Source: Litoditis marina (lineage: Eukaryota > Nematoda > Chromadorea > Rhabditida > Rhabditidae). From it: DNA of 64,000 nucleotides. The stretch spans positions 19,416 through 83,415 of the forward strand of contig CAXIWQ010000159.1 in NCBI GenBank assembly GCA_964036275.1. The letters run 5' to 3'. The position numbers were made by a program, and so were the translations under genes. How positions within the stretch are numbered: the stretch's first letter is position 1; the number at the start of each line of letters is the position of its first letter. Below are positions 23,878 through 35,870 of the stretch, in pieces. The notes below the pieces were generated by a model. It searched no databases, was not told the origin of the DNA, and was given only the letters and a program-made list of their open reading frames with translations.

Positions 23878-25411
23878 TCTGTTGTGGCTGTGCGCCACAG
23901 AATAGATTGTCGTATCAGGTTTTTGTAGCTGGAAGCAACAGACTTGATAGCCGTATGAACTTTTCTCTGTAGCTGCAAGGCAAAGAGTCGATAACCGCGT
24001 TATATCGTATTTTGTGGCTGTGTGCCACAGAATAGATAGTTGTATTGGGTTTTTCTAGCTGGGAGCAACATACTTGATAGCCATATAAACTTTTTTCTGT
24101 AGCTGCAAGCCAAAGAGTCGATAACCGCGTAAATTCGTATTTTGTGGCTGTGCGCCACAGAATAGATTGTCGTATTAGGTTTTTGTAGCTGGGAGCAACA
24201 GATTTGATAGCCGTATGAAATGTTCTCTGTAACTGCAAGGCAAAGAGGTAATAACCGCGTTAATTTGTCTTTTGTAGCTGTGCGCCACAGAATATAAAGT
24301 CGTATTAGGTTTTTGTAGCCATGAGCAACAGACTTGATAGCCGTATAAACTTTTTTCTGTAGCTGCACGGCAAAGAGTCAATAACCGCGTAAAATCTTTT
24401 GTGGCTGTGCGCCACAGAATATAAAGTCGTATTAGGTTTTTGTAGCTGGGAGCAACAGACTTGATAGCCGTATAAACTTTTTTCTGTAGCTGCAAAGCAA
24501 ACAGTCGATAACCGCGTTAATTCGTATTTTGTGGCTGTGCGCCACAGAATAGATAGTCGTATTAGGTTTTTGTAGCTGGGAGCAACAGATTTGATAGCCG
24601 TATGAAATGTTCTCTGTAACTGCGAGGCAAAGAGTCAATAACCGCGTTAATTCGTCTGTTGTGGCTGTGCGCCACAGAATAGATTGTCGTATCAGGTTTT
24701 TGTAGCTGGGAGCAACAGACTTGATAGCCGTATGATTTTTTTTTGTAGCTGCAAGTCAAAATGTCAATAACCGCGTTAATTCGTCTTTGTGGCTGTGCGC
24801 CACAGAATAGATTGTCGTATTAGGTTTTTGTAGCTGGAGCAACAGATTTGATAGCCGTATGAAATGTTCTCTGTAACTGCGAGGCAAAGAGTCAATAACC
24901 GCGTTAATTCGTCTTTTGTGGCTGTGCGCCACAGAATATTTAGTCGTATTAGGTTTTTTTAGCTGGGAGCAACATACTTGATAGCCGTATAACCTTTTTC
25001 CTGTAGCTGCAAAACAAACAGTCGATAACCGCGTTAATTCGTATTTTGTGGCTGTGCGCCACAGAACAGATAGTCGTATTAGGTTTTTGTAGCTGGGAGC
25101 AACATACTTGATAGCCGTATAAACTTTTTTCTGTAGCTGCGCGGCAAAGAGTCAATAACCGCGTTAATTTGTCTTTTGTGGCTGTGCGCCACAGAATATA
25201 AAGTCGTATTAGGTTTTTGTAGCTGGGAGCAACAGACTTGATAGCCGTATGAACTTTTTTCTGTAGCTGCTAGGCAAAGAGGTAATAACCGCGTTAATTT
25301 GTCTTTTGTGGCTGTGCGCCACAGAATATAAAGTCGTATTAGGTTTTTGTAGCCATGAGCAACAGACTTGATAGCCGTATAAACTTTTTTCTGTAGCTGC
25401 AAGGCAAAGAG
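23878..25411 (+). repeat. 1555-bp higher-order repeat (12-mer), copy 2
   Basis: Tandem partner of 22322-23857. It begins at the TCTGTTGTGG variant and ends where GTCGATAACC replaces GTAATAACC. Confidence 0.85.
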
Positions 25412-26454
25412 TCGATAACCGCGTTAATTCGTATTTTGTGGCTGTGTGCCACAGAATAGATAGTTGTATTGGGTTTTTTCTAGCTGGGAGCAACATACTT
25501 GATAGCCGTATAAACTTTTTTCTGTAGCTGCAAGGCAAAGAGTCAATAACCGCGTTAATTTATCTTTTGTGGCTGTGCGCCACAGAATATGAAGTCGTAT
25601 TAGGTTTTTGTAGCCATGAGCAACAGACCTGATAGCCGTATGAACTGTTCTCTGTAGCTGCAAGGCAAAGAGTCGATAACCGCGTTAATTCGTATTTTGT
25701 GGCTGTGCGCCACAGAATAGATTGTCGTATTAGGTTTTTGTAGCTGGGAGCAACATATTTGATAGCCGTATGAACTGTTCTCTGTAGCTGCAAGGCAAAG
25801 AGTCGATAACCGCGTTAATTTGAATTTTGTGGCTGTGCGCCACAGAATAGATTGTCGTATCAGGTTTTTGTAGCTGGGAACAACATACTTGATAGCCGTA
25901 TCAACTTTTTTCTGTAGCTGCAAAGCAAACAGTCGATAACCGTGTTAATTCGTATTTTGTGGCTGTGCGCCACAGAATAGATAGTCGTATTAGGTTTTTG
26001 TAGCTGGGAGCAACATACTTGATAGCCGTATAAACTTTTTTTCTGTAGCTGCACGGCAAAGAGTCAATAACCGCGTAAAATCTTTTGTGGCTGTGCGCCA
26101 CAGAATATAAAGTCGTATTAGGTTTTTGTAGCTGGGAGCAACAGACTTGATAGCCGTATAAAATTTTTTCTGTAGCTGCAAGGCAAAGAGGTGATAACCG
26201 CGTTAATTTGTCTTTTGTGTCTGTGCGCCACAGAATATACAGTCGTATTAGGTTTTTGTAGCTGGGAGCAACAGATTTGATAGCCGTATAAAATGTTCTC
26301 TGTAACTGCAAGGCAAAGAGTCAATAACCGCGTTAATTTGTATTTTATGGCTGTGCGCCACAGAATATAAAGTCGTAATATGTTTTTGTAGTTGGGAGCA
26401 ACAGACTTGATAGCCGTATGATTTTTTTTTGTAGCTGCAAGTCAAAATGTCAAT

Positions 26455-26758
26455 TTTTACATATTTACATATTTACATATTTATTCATTCACTTCGCTTC
26501 GTTTCGAGGCGGTGATCATCATACATATCACAGATCTTTGTAGTAGCAGCTTCTTCTGAGGTATTGGTCCCTTTCCTTCATAGAAGACTTCATGGTGGAC
26601 TATCGAATGCTCTTATGGCATTGATCCAGTGACATGCGAGTAACTTCTTGGAGGGAGGGGGAGAGAACTGCTTGTGAAACATGCATTCCTGTTGGGAATA
26701 CGGACCAGCGATTCCCAGTCGCGCGTGGCCCGGGTTTTCCTTCACGTCCATCAACCCG
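26455..26758. other. Unique leader of the insertion
   Basis: It starts with an AT-rich run in which ACATATTT repeats three times (about 26459-26482), then ATTCATTCACTTCGCTTCG. The rest is mixed sequence that occurs once in the window. A small inverted repeat, GGGTT (about 26732) with AACCC (about 26753), lies just before the minisatellite. I recognise no gene, tRNA-like promoter or reverse transcriptase remnant. Confidence 0.6.
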
Positions 26759-27482
26759 GATACCTGAATGGACACGTAGTGTGGGGATCTTGGAAACAGG
26801 GCAACGAAGAGAGACTCCGTCTACCAACCAGTAGGAACTAGACCATGATGGAAAACTGATGGGATACCTGAATGGACACGTAGTGTGGGGATCTTGGGAA
26901 ACAGGGCAACGAAGAGAGACTCCGTCTACCAACCAGTAGGAACTAGACCATGATGGAAAACTGATGGGATACCTGAATGGACACGTAGTGTGGGGATCTT
27001 GGAAACAGGGCAACGAAGAGAGACTCCGTCTACCAACCAGTAGGAACTAGACCATGATGGAAAACTGATGGGATACCTGAATGGACACGTAGTGTGGGGA
27101 TCTTGGAAACAGGGCAACGAAGAGAGACTCCGTCTACCAACCAGTAGGAACTAGACCATGATGGAAAACTGATGGGATACCTGAATGGACACGTAGTGTG
27201 GGGATCTTGGAAACAGGGCAACGAAGAGAGACTCCGTCTACCAACCAGTAGGAACTAGACCATGATGGAAAACTGATGGGATACCTGAATGGACACGTAG
27301 TGTGGGGATCTTGGAAACAGGGCAACGAAGAGAGACTCCGTCTACCAACCAGTAGGAACTAGACCATGATGGAAAACTGATGGGATACCTGAATGGACAC
27401 GTAGTGTGGGGATCTTGGAAACAGGGCAACGAAGAGAGACTCCGTCTACCAACCAGTAGGAACTAGACCATGATGGAAAACT
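26759..27482. repeat. 104-bp minisatellite, seven copies
   Basis: Copies start at 26759, 26863, 26968, 27072, 27176, 27280 and 27384, each at GATACCTGAATGGACACG. The second copy is 105 bp because of one extra G in ATCTTGGGAAAC (about 26896). The last copy is 99 bp, stopping after GGAAAACT. Otherwise the copies look identical, which means recent expansion or homogenisation. 104 is not a multiple of three, so the minus-strand frames through it are not a repeat protein. Confidence 0.95.
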
Positions 27483-27512
27483 CAGACAAAGAATCACGAC
27501 GACGAGAAGACG
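27483..27512. other. Tail of the insertion
   Basis: A short purine-rich tail (AATCACGACGACGAGAAGAC) joins the last minisatellite copy to satellite. I see no match to the left end of the insertion. Confidence 0.5.
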
Positions 27513-27550
27513 AAGGCAAAGAGTCGATAACCGGCAAAGAGTCAATAACC
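27513..27550 (+). repeat. 18-bp tandem duplication at satellite re-entry
   Basis: GGCAAAGAGTCGATAACC (27515-27532) is followed directly by GGCAAAGAGTCAATAACC (27533-27550), 17 of 18 identical. The normal monomer has this segment once. It marks a repair or insertion scar at the right side of the insertion. Confidence 0.8.
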
Positions 27551-27832
27551 GCGTTAATTCGTTTTTGTGGCTGTGCGCCACAGAATAGATTGTCGTATTA
27601 GGTTTTTGTAGCTGGGAGCAACAGACTTGATAGCCGCATAAACTTTGTTTCTGTAGCTGCAAGGCAAAGAGTCAATAACCGCGTTAATTCGTCTTTTGTG
27701 GCTGTGCGCCACAGAATATATAGTCGTATTAAATTTTTGTAGCTGGGAGCAACAGACTTGATAGCCGTATGAACTTATCTCTGTAACTGCAAGTCAACAA
27801 GTCGATAACCGCGATAATTCGTATTTTGTGGC

Positions 27833-29652
27833 TGTGCGCCACAGAATAGATTGTCGTATTAGGTTTTTGTAGCTGGGAGCAACAGATTTGATAGCCGTAT
27901 GAACTGTTCTCTGTAGCTGCAAGGCAAAGAGTCGATAACCGCGTTTATTCGTATTTTGTGGATGTGCGCCACAGAATAGATTGTCGTATTAGGTTTTTGT
28001 AGCTGGGAGCAACATATTTGATAGCCGTATGAACTGTTCTCTGTAGCTGCAAGGCAAAGAGTCGATAACCGCGTTATATCGTATTTTGTGGCTGTGTGCC
28101 ACAGAATATAAAGTCGTATTAGGTTTTTGTAGCCATGAGCAACAGACTTGATAGCCGTATAAACTTTTCTCTGTAGCTGCAAGGCAAAGAGTCGATAACC
28201 GCGTTAATTCGTATTTTGTGGCTGTGTGCCACAGAATAGATAGTTGTATTGGGTTTTTCTAGCTGGGAGCAACATACTTGATAGCCGTATAAATTGTTTT
28301 CTGTAGCTGCAAGGCAAAGAGTCAATAACCGCGTTAATTTGTCTTTTGTGGCTGTGCGCCACATAATAAAAAGTCGTATTAGGTTTTTGTAGCCATGAGC
28401 AACAGACTTGATAGCCGTATAAACTTTTCTCTGTAGCTGCAAGGCAAAGAGTCGATAACCGCGTTAATTCGTATTTCGTGGCTGTGCGCCACAAAATAGA
28501 TAGTCGTGTTAGGTCTTTGTAGCTGGGAGAAACAGACTGGATAGCCGTATGAACTTTTCTCTGTAACTGCAAGCCAAAGAGTCGATAACCGCGTTAATTT
28601 GTCTTTTGTGGCTGTGCGCCACAGAATATAAAGTCGTATTCGGTTTTTGTAGCTGGGAGCAACAGACGTGATAGCCGTATGAACTGTTCTCTGTAAATGC
28701 AAGCCACAGAGTCAATAACCGCGTTAATTCGTATTTTCTGCTTGTGCACCACAGAAAAGATTGTCGTATTAGGTTTTTGTAGCTGGGAGCAACAGACTTG
28801 ATAGCCGTATAAACTTTTTCCTGTAGCTGCAAGGCAAAGAGTCAATAACCGCGTTAATTCGTATTTTGTGGTTGTGCACCACAGAAAAGATAGTCGTATT
28901 AAGTTTTTGTAGCTGGTAGCAACAGACTTGATAGCCGTATAATTTTTTTTCTGTAGCTGCAAGGCAAAGAGTCAATAACCGCGTTAAACTGTCTTTTGTG
29001 GCTGTGCGCCACAGGATGTACAGTCGTATTAGGTTTTTGTAGTTGTGAGCAACAGACTTGGTAGCCGTGTGATTTTTTTTCAGTAACTGCAAGCCGAAAA
29101 GTCGATAACCGCGTTAATTTGTATTTCGTGGTTGTGCGCCACAGAAAAGATAGTCGTATCAGGTTCTTGTAGCTGGGAGCAACAGACTTGATAGCCGTAT
29201 GAACTTTTTCCTGTAGCTGCAAGGCAAAGAGTCAATAACCGCGTTAATTTGTCTTTTGTGGCTGTGCGCCACAGAATATAAAGTCGTATTAGGTTTTTAT
29301 AGCTGGGAGCAACAGACTTGATAGCCGTATAAGCTTTTTTCTGTAGCTGCAAGCCAAAGAGTCGATAACCGCGTTAATTTGTCTTTTGTGGCTGTGCGCC
29401 ACAGAATATAAAGTCGTATTAGGTTTTTGTAGCTGGGAGCAACAGACGTGATAGCCGTATGAACTGTTCTCTGTAAATGCAAGCCACAGAGTCAAAAACC
29501 GCGTTAATTCGTATTTTCTGCTTGTGCACCACAGAAACGATTGTCGTATTAGGTTTTTGTAGCTGGGAGCAACAGACTTGATAGCCGTATAAACTTTTTT
29601 CTGTAGCTGCAAGGCAAATAGTCAATAACCGCGTTAATTCGTATTTTGTGGA
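27833..29652 (+). repeat. 1820-bp higher-order repeat (14-mer), copy 1
   Basis: Fourteen monomers, exactly 14 x 130 bp, followed directly by a second copy at 29653-31471. The unit is rich in private variants: TTTTCTGCTTGTGCACCAC, GTGGTTGTGCACCAC, GTAGTTGTGAGC, CAGACGTGATAGCC and TCTGTAAATGC. I found one difference between the copies (TTGGTAGCC near 29059 against TTGATAGCC in the second copy). Confidence 0.93.
28867..28883. other. Compensated variant of the monomer inverted repeat
   Basis: TGTGGT-TGTGC-ACCACA keeps a perfect 6-bp stem although both members of one pair have changed from the usual TGTGGC/GCCACA. It recurs at 30687-30703 (the 1820-bp copy) and 31467-31483. An intermediate, GTGGT with GCCAC, is found near 29130 and in the 1042-bp units. 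Confidence 0.8.
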
Positions 29653-31471
29653 TGTGCGCCACAGAATAGATTGTCGTATTAGGTTTTTGTAGCTGGGAGC
29701 AACATATTTGATAGCCGTATGAACTGTTCTCTGTAGCTGCAAGGCAAAGAGTCGATAACCGCGTTTATTCGTATTTTGTGGATGTGCGCCACAGAATAGA
29801 TTGTCGTATTAGGTTTTTGTAGCTGGGAGCAACATATTTGATAGCCGTATGAACTGTTCTCTGTAGCTGCAAGGCAAAGAGTCGATAACCGCGTTATATC
29901 GTATTTTGTGGCTGTGTGCCACAGAATATAAAGTCGTATTAGGTTTTTGTAGCCATGAGCAACAGACTTGATAGCCGTATAAACTTTTCTCTGTAGCTGC
30001 AAGGCAAAGAGTCGATAACCGCGTTAATTCGTATTTTGTGGCTGTGTGCCACAGAATAGATAGTTGTATTGGGTTTTTCTAGCTGGGAGCAACATACTTG
30101 ATAGCCGTATAAATTGTTTTCTGTAGCTGCAAGGCAAAGAGTCAATAACCGCGTTAATTTGTCTTTTGTGGCTGTGCGCCACATAATAAAAAGTCGTATT
30201 AGGTTTTTGTAGCCATGAGCAACAGACTTGATAGCCGTATAAACTTTTCTCTGTAGCTGCAAGGCAAAGAGTCGATAACCGCGTTAATTCGTATTTCGTG
30301 GCTGTGCGCCACAAAATAGATAGTCGTGTTAGGTCTTTGTAGCTGGGAGAAACAGACTGGATAGCCGTATGAACTTTTCTCTGTAACTGCAAGCCAAAGA
30401 GTCGATAACCGCGTTAATTTGTCTTTTGTGGCTGTGCGCCACAGAATATAAAGTCGTATTCGGTTTTTGTAGCTGGGAGCAACAGACGTGATAGCCGTAT
30501 GAACTGTTCTCTGTAAATGCAAGCCACAGAGTCAATAACCGCGTTAATTCGTATTTTCTGCTTGTGCACCACAGAAAAGATTGTCGTATTAGGTTTTTGT
30601 AGCTGGGAGCAACAGACTTGATAGCCGTATAAACTTTTTCCTGTAGCTGCAAGGCAAAGAGTCAATAACCGCGTTAATTCGTATTTTGTGGTTGTGCACC
30701 ACAGAAAAGATAGTCGTATTAAGTTTTTGTAGCTGGTAGCAACAGACTTGATAGCCGTATAATTTTTTTTCTGTAGCTGCAAGGCAAAGAGTCAATAACC
30801 GCGTTAAACTGTCTTTTGTGGCTGTGCGCCACAGGATGTACAGTCGTATTAGGTTTTTGTAGTTGTGAGCAACAGACTTGATAGCCGTGTGATTTTTTTT
30901 CAGTAACTGCAAGCCGAAAAGTCGATAACCGCGTTAATTTGTATTTCGTGGTTGTGCGCCACAGAAAAGATAGTCGTATCAGGTTCTTGTAGCTGGGAGC
31001 AACAGACTTGATAGCCGTATGAACTTTTTCCTGTAGCTGCAAGGCAAAGAGTCAATAACCGCGTTAATTTGTCTTTTGTGGCTGTGCGCCACAGAATATA
31101 AAGTCGTATTAGGTTTTTATAGCTGGGAGCAACAGACTTGATAGCCGTATAAGCTTTTTTCTGTAGCTGCAAGCCAAAGAGTCGATAACCGCGTTAATTT
31201 GTCTTTTGTGGCTGTGCGCCACAGAATATAAAGTCGTATTAGGTTTTTGTAGCTGGGAGCAACAGACGTGATAGCCGTATGAACTGTTCTCTGTAAATGC
31301 AAGCCACAGAGTCAAAAACCGCGTTAATTCGTATTTTCTGCTTGTGCACCACAGAAACGATTGTCGTATTAGGTTTTTGTAGCTGGGAGCAACAGACTTG
31401 ATAGCCGTATAAACTTTTTTCTGTAGCTGCAAGGCAAATAGTCAATAACCGCGTTAATTCGTATTTTGTGG
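29653..31471 (+). repeat. 1820-bp higher-order repeat (14-mer), copy 2
   Basis: Tandem partner of 27833-29652 at a constant offset of 1820 bp. It ends where GTGGTTGTGCACC follows instead of GTGGATGTGCGCC. Confidence 0.93.
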
Positions 31472-33639
31472 TTGTGCACCACAGAAAAGATAGTCGTATT
31501 AAGTTTTTGTAGCTGGTAGCAACAGACTTGATGGCCGTATAATTTTTTTTCTGTAGCTGCAAGGCAAAGAGTCAATAACCGCGTTAAACTGTCTTTTGTG
31601 GCTGTGCGCCACAGGGTATACAGTCGTATTAGGTTTTTGTAGTTGTGAGCAACAGACTTGATAGCCGTGTGATTTTTTTTTCTGTAACTGCAAGCCAAAA
31701 AAGTCAATAACCGCGTTAATTTGTATTTCGTGGCTGTGCGCCACAGAATAGATAGTCGTATCAGGTTCTTGTAGCTGGGAGCAACAGATTTGATAGCCGT
31801 ATGAAATGTTCTCTGTAACTGCAAGGCAAAGAGGTAATAACCGCGTTAATTTGTCTTTTGTGGCTGTGCGCCACAGAATATAAAGTCGTATTAGGTTTTT
31901 GTAGCCATGAGCAACAGACTTGATAGCCGTATAAACTTTTTTTCTGTAGCTGCACGGCAAAGAGTCAATAACCGCGTAAAATCTTTTGTGGCTGTGCGCC
32001 ACAGAATATAAAGTCGTATTAGGTTTTTGTAGCTGGGAGCAACAGACTTGATAGCCGTATAAACTTTTTTCTGTAGCTGCAAAGCAAACAGTCGATAACC
32101 GCGTTAATTCGTATTTTGTGGCTGTGCGCCACAGAATAGATAGTCGTATTGGGTTTTTCTAGCTGGGAGCAACATACTTGATAGCCATATAAACTTTTTT
32201 CTGTAGCTGCAAGCCAAAGAGTCGATAACCGCGTGAATTCGTTATTTGTGGCTGTGCGCCACAGAATAGATTGTCGTATTAGGTTTTTGTAGCTGGGAGC
32301 AACAGATTTGATAGCCGTATGAAATGTTCTCTGTAACTGCAAGGCAAAGAGGTAATAACCGCGTTAATTTGTCTTTTGTGGCTGTGTGCCACAGAATATA
32401 AAGTCGTATTAGGTTTTTGTAGCCATGAGCAACAGACTTGATAGCCGTATAAACTTTTTTCTGTAGCTGCAAAGCAAACAGTCGATAACCGCGTTAATTC
32501 GTATTTTGTGGCTGTGCGCCACAGAATAGATAGTCGTATTGGGTTTTTCTAGCTGGGAGCAACATACTTGATAGCCATATAAACTTTTTTCTGTAGCTGC
32601 AAGCCAAAGAGTCGATAACCGCGTGAATTCGTTATTTGTGGCTGTGCGCCACAGAATAGATTGTCGTATTAGGTTTTTGTAGCTGGGAGCAACATATTTG
32701 ATAGCCGTATTAACTTTTTTCTGTAGCTGCAAATCAAATAATCGATAACCGCGTTAATTCGTATTTTGTGGCTGTGCGCCACAGAATAGATAGTCGTATT
32801 AGGTTTTTGTAGCTGGGAGCAACATACTTGATAGCCGTATAAACTTTTTTCTGTAGCTGCAAAGAGTCAATAACCGCGTTAATTTGTCTTTTGTGGCTGT
32901 GCGCCACAGAATATAAAGTCGTATTAGGTTTTTGTAGCTGGGAGCAACAGACTTAATAGCCGTATAAACTTTTTTTCTGTAGCTGCAAGGCAAAGAGGTA
33001 ATAACCGCGTTAATTTGTCTTTTGTGGCTGTGCGCCACAGAATATAAAGTCGTGCTAGGTTTTTGTAGCTATGAGCAACAGACTTGATAGCCGTATAAAC
33101 TTTTTTCTGTAGCTGCAAGGCAAAGAGTCGATAACCGCGTTAATTCGTATTTTGTGGCTGTGTGCCACAGAATAGATAGTTGTATTGGGTTTTTCTAGCT
33201 GGGAGCAACATACTTGATAGCCGTATAAACTTTTTTCCGTAGCTGCAGCCAATGAGTCGATAACCGCGTTAATTCGTATTTCGTGGCTGTGCGCCACAGA
33301 ATAGATTGTCGTATTATGTTTTTGTAGTTGGAAGCAACAGACTTGATAGCCGTATGATTTTTTTTTGTAGCTGCAAGTCAAAATGTCAATAACCGCGTTA
33401 ATTCGTCTTTGTGGCTGTGCGCCACAGAATAGATTGTCGTATTAGGTTTTTGTAGCTGGGAGCAACAGATTTGATAGCCGTATGAAATGTTCTCTGTAAC
33501 TGCGAGGCAAAGAGTCAATAACCGCGTTAATTCGTCTTTTGTGGCTGTGCGCCACAGAATATATAGTCGTATTAGGTTTTTGTAGCTGGGAGCAACAGAC
33601 TTGATAGCCGTATGAACTTTTCTCTTTAGCTGCAGACCA

Positions 33640-35870
33640 ACAAGTCGATAACCGCGATAATTCGTATTTTGTGGCTGTGCGCCACAGAATAGATTGTCGT
33701 ATTAGGTTTTTGTAGCTGGGAGCAACAGATTTGATAGCCGTATGAACTGTTCTCTGTAGCTGCAAGGCAAAGAGTCGATACCCGCGTTAATTCGTATTTT
33801 GTGGCTGTGCGCCACAGAATAGTATTAGGTTTTTGTAGCTGGGAGCAACATACTTGATAGCCGTATAACCTTTTTCCTGTAGCTGCACGGCAAAGAGTCA
33901 ATAACCGCGTTAATTTGTCTTTTGTGGCTGTGCGCCACAGAATATAAAGTCGTATTAGGTTTTCGTAGCTGGGAGCAACAGACTTGATAGCCGTATGAAC
34001 TTTTTTCTGTAGCTGCAAGGCAAAGAGGTAATAACCGCGTTAATTTGTCTTTTGTGGCTGTGCGCCACAGAATAGATTGTCGTATCAGGTTTTTGTAGCT
34101 GGGAGCAACAGACTTGATAGCCGTATGAACTTTTCTCTGTAGCTGCAAGCCAACAAGTCGATAACCGCGATAATTCGTATTTTGTGGCTGTGCGCCACAG
34201 AAAAGATTATCGTATTAGGTTTTTGTAGCTGGGAGCAACAGATTTGATAGCCGTATGAACTGTTCTCTGTAGCTGCAAGGCAAAGAGTCGATAACCGCGT
34301 TAATTCGTATTTTGTGGCTGTGCGCCACAGAATAGTATTAGGTTTTTGTAGCTGGGAGCAACATACTTGATAGCCGTATAACCTTTTTCCTGTAGCTGCA
34401 CGGCAAAGAGTCAATAACCGCGTTAATTTGTCTTTTGTGGCTGTGCGCCACAGAATATAAAGTCGAATTAGGTTTTCGTAGCTGGGAGCAACAGACTTGA
34501 TAGCCGTATGAACTTTTTTCTGTAGCTGCAAGGCAAAGAGGTAATAACCGCGTTAATTTGTCTTTTGTGGCTGTGCGCCACAGAATAGATTGTCGTATCA
34601 GGTTTTTGTAGCTGGGAGCAACAGACTTGATAGCCGTATGAACTTTTCTCTGTAGCTGCAAGCCAACAAGTCGATAACCGCGATAATTCGTATTTTGTGG
34701 CTGTGCGCCACAGAAAAGATTGTCGTATTGGGTTTTTGTAGCTGGGAGCAACAGATTTGATAGCCGTATGAACTGTTCTCTGTAGCTGCAAGGCAAAGAG
34801 TCGATAACCGCGTTAATTCGTATTTTGTGGCTGTGCGCCACAGAATAGTATTAGGTTTTTGTAGCTGGGAGCAACATACTTGATAGCCGTATAACCTTTT
34901 TTTTGTAGCTGCACGGCAAAGAGTCAATAACCGCGTTAATTTGTCTTTTGTGGCTGTGCGCCACAGAATATAAAGTCGAATTAGGTTTTCGTAGCTGGGA
35001 GCAACAGACTTGATAGCCGTATGAACTTTTTTCTGTAGCTGCAAGGCAAAGAGGTAATAACCGCGTTAATTTGTCTTTTGTGGCTGTGCGCCACAGAATA
35101 GATTGTCGTATCAGGTTTTTGTAGCTGGGAGCAACAGACTTGATAGCCGTATGAACTTTTCTCTGTAGCTGCAAGCCAACAAGTCGATAACCGCGATAAT
35201 TCGTATTTTGTGGCTGTGCGCCACAGAAAAGATTGTCGTATTAGGTTTTTGTAGCTGGGAGCAACATATTTGATAGCCGTATGAACTGTTCTCTGTAGCT
35301 GCAAGGCAAAGAGTCGATAACCGCGTTAATTCGTATTTTGTGGCTGTGCGCCACAGAATAGTATTAGGTTTTTGTAGCTGGGAGCAACATACTTGATAGC
35401 CGTATAACCTTTTTTTTGTAGCTGCACGGCAAAGAGTCAATAACCGCGTTAATTTGTCTTTTGTGGCTGTGCGCCACAGAATATAAAGTCGAATTAGGTT
35501 TTCGTAGCTGGGAGCAACAGACTTGATAGCCGTATGAACTTTTTTCTGTAGCTGCAAGGCAAAGAGGTAATAACCGCGTTAATTTGTCTTTTGTGGCTGT
35601 GCGCCACATAATAGATTGTCGTATCAGGTTTTTGTAGCTGGGAGCAGCAGACTTGATAGCCGTATGAACTTTTCTCTGTAGCTGCAAGCCAACAAGTCGA
35701 TAACCGCGATAATTCGTATTTTGTGGCTGTGCGCCACAGAATAGATTGTCGTATTGGGTTTTTGTAGCTGGGAGCAACAGATTTGATAGCCGTATGAACT
35801 GTTCTCTGTAGCTGCAAGGCAAAGAGTCGATCACCGCGTTAATTCGTATTTTGTGGCTGTGCGCCACAGA
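33640..35870 (+). repeat. 513-bp higher-order repeat (4-mer with 7-bp deletion)
   Basis: Four tandem units plus part of a fifth. Each unit has three full monomers and one of 123 bp in which seven bases are lost, giving AGAATAGTATTAGG. The deletion sites fall at 33821, 34334, 34847 and 35360, each exactly 513 bp apart. The fifth unit, near 35870, has the full-length monomer. Confidence 0.92.

Larger units (their letters stand above)
14219..26454 (+). repeat. Satellite array B, plus orientation
   Basis: Head-to-tail satellite of the same family as array A. The left end, about 14383-15510, repeats the variant order of array A at about 4020-5150 (offset near 10358). Further right are the 2206-bp and 1555-bp higher-order duplications listed separately. 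A recurrent variant lacks about three bases before the T-tract (CCGCGTGAAATC or CCGCGTAAAATC; near 18942, 21148, 22056, 22833, 24390, 26069) and marks copies of one unit. No gene is visible. The array stops at 26454, after GTCAAAATGTCAAT. Confidence 0.96.
26455..27512. mobile_element. Non-satellite insertion with internal minisatellite, unclassified
   Basis: This is the only kilobase-sized stretch unrelated to the satellite. It has three parts: a 304-bp leader (26455-26758), seven copies of a 104-bp repeat (26759-27482) and a 30-bp tail (27483-27512). I see no terminal inverted repeats and no clean target-site duplication. Phase-equivalent flanks agree at only 10 of 14 bases (26441-26454 against 27515-27528). 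Elements with a central minisatellite occur among non-autonomous Helitron-like and other animal elements, but nothing here proves such an identity. It could also be a piece of other genomic DNA trapped in the array. The open frames inside do not look coding. Confidence 0.6.

Noticed and set aside
26455..26485. Telomere-like repeat in the ACATATTT run
   Set aside because: Only three copies of an AT-rich octamer, unlike known telomere repeats. It is best seen as low-complexity sequence at the insertion edge.
26850..26870. Hammerhead ribozyme core near GAAAACTGATGGG
   Set aside because: The core needs CTGANGA, and this reads CTGATGG. No matching stems were seen on either strand, and the satellite monomer has no such core either.
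26600..27429. Minus-strand frames through the 104-bp repeats
   Set aside because: 104 bp is not a multiple of three, the frames overlap one another at every copy, and the sequence shows no recognisable domain.
26441..27528. 14-bp target-site duplication around the minisatellite insertion
   Set aside because: Flanks agree at only 10 of 14 bases and both are the same phase of the satellite monomer, so the similarity is expected without any insertion mechanism.
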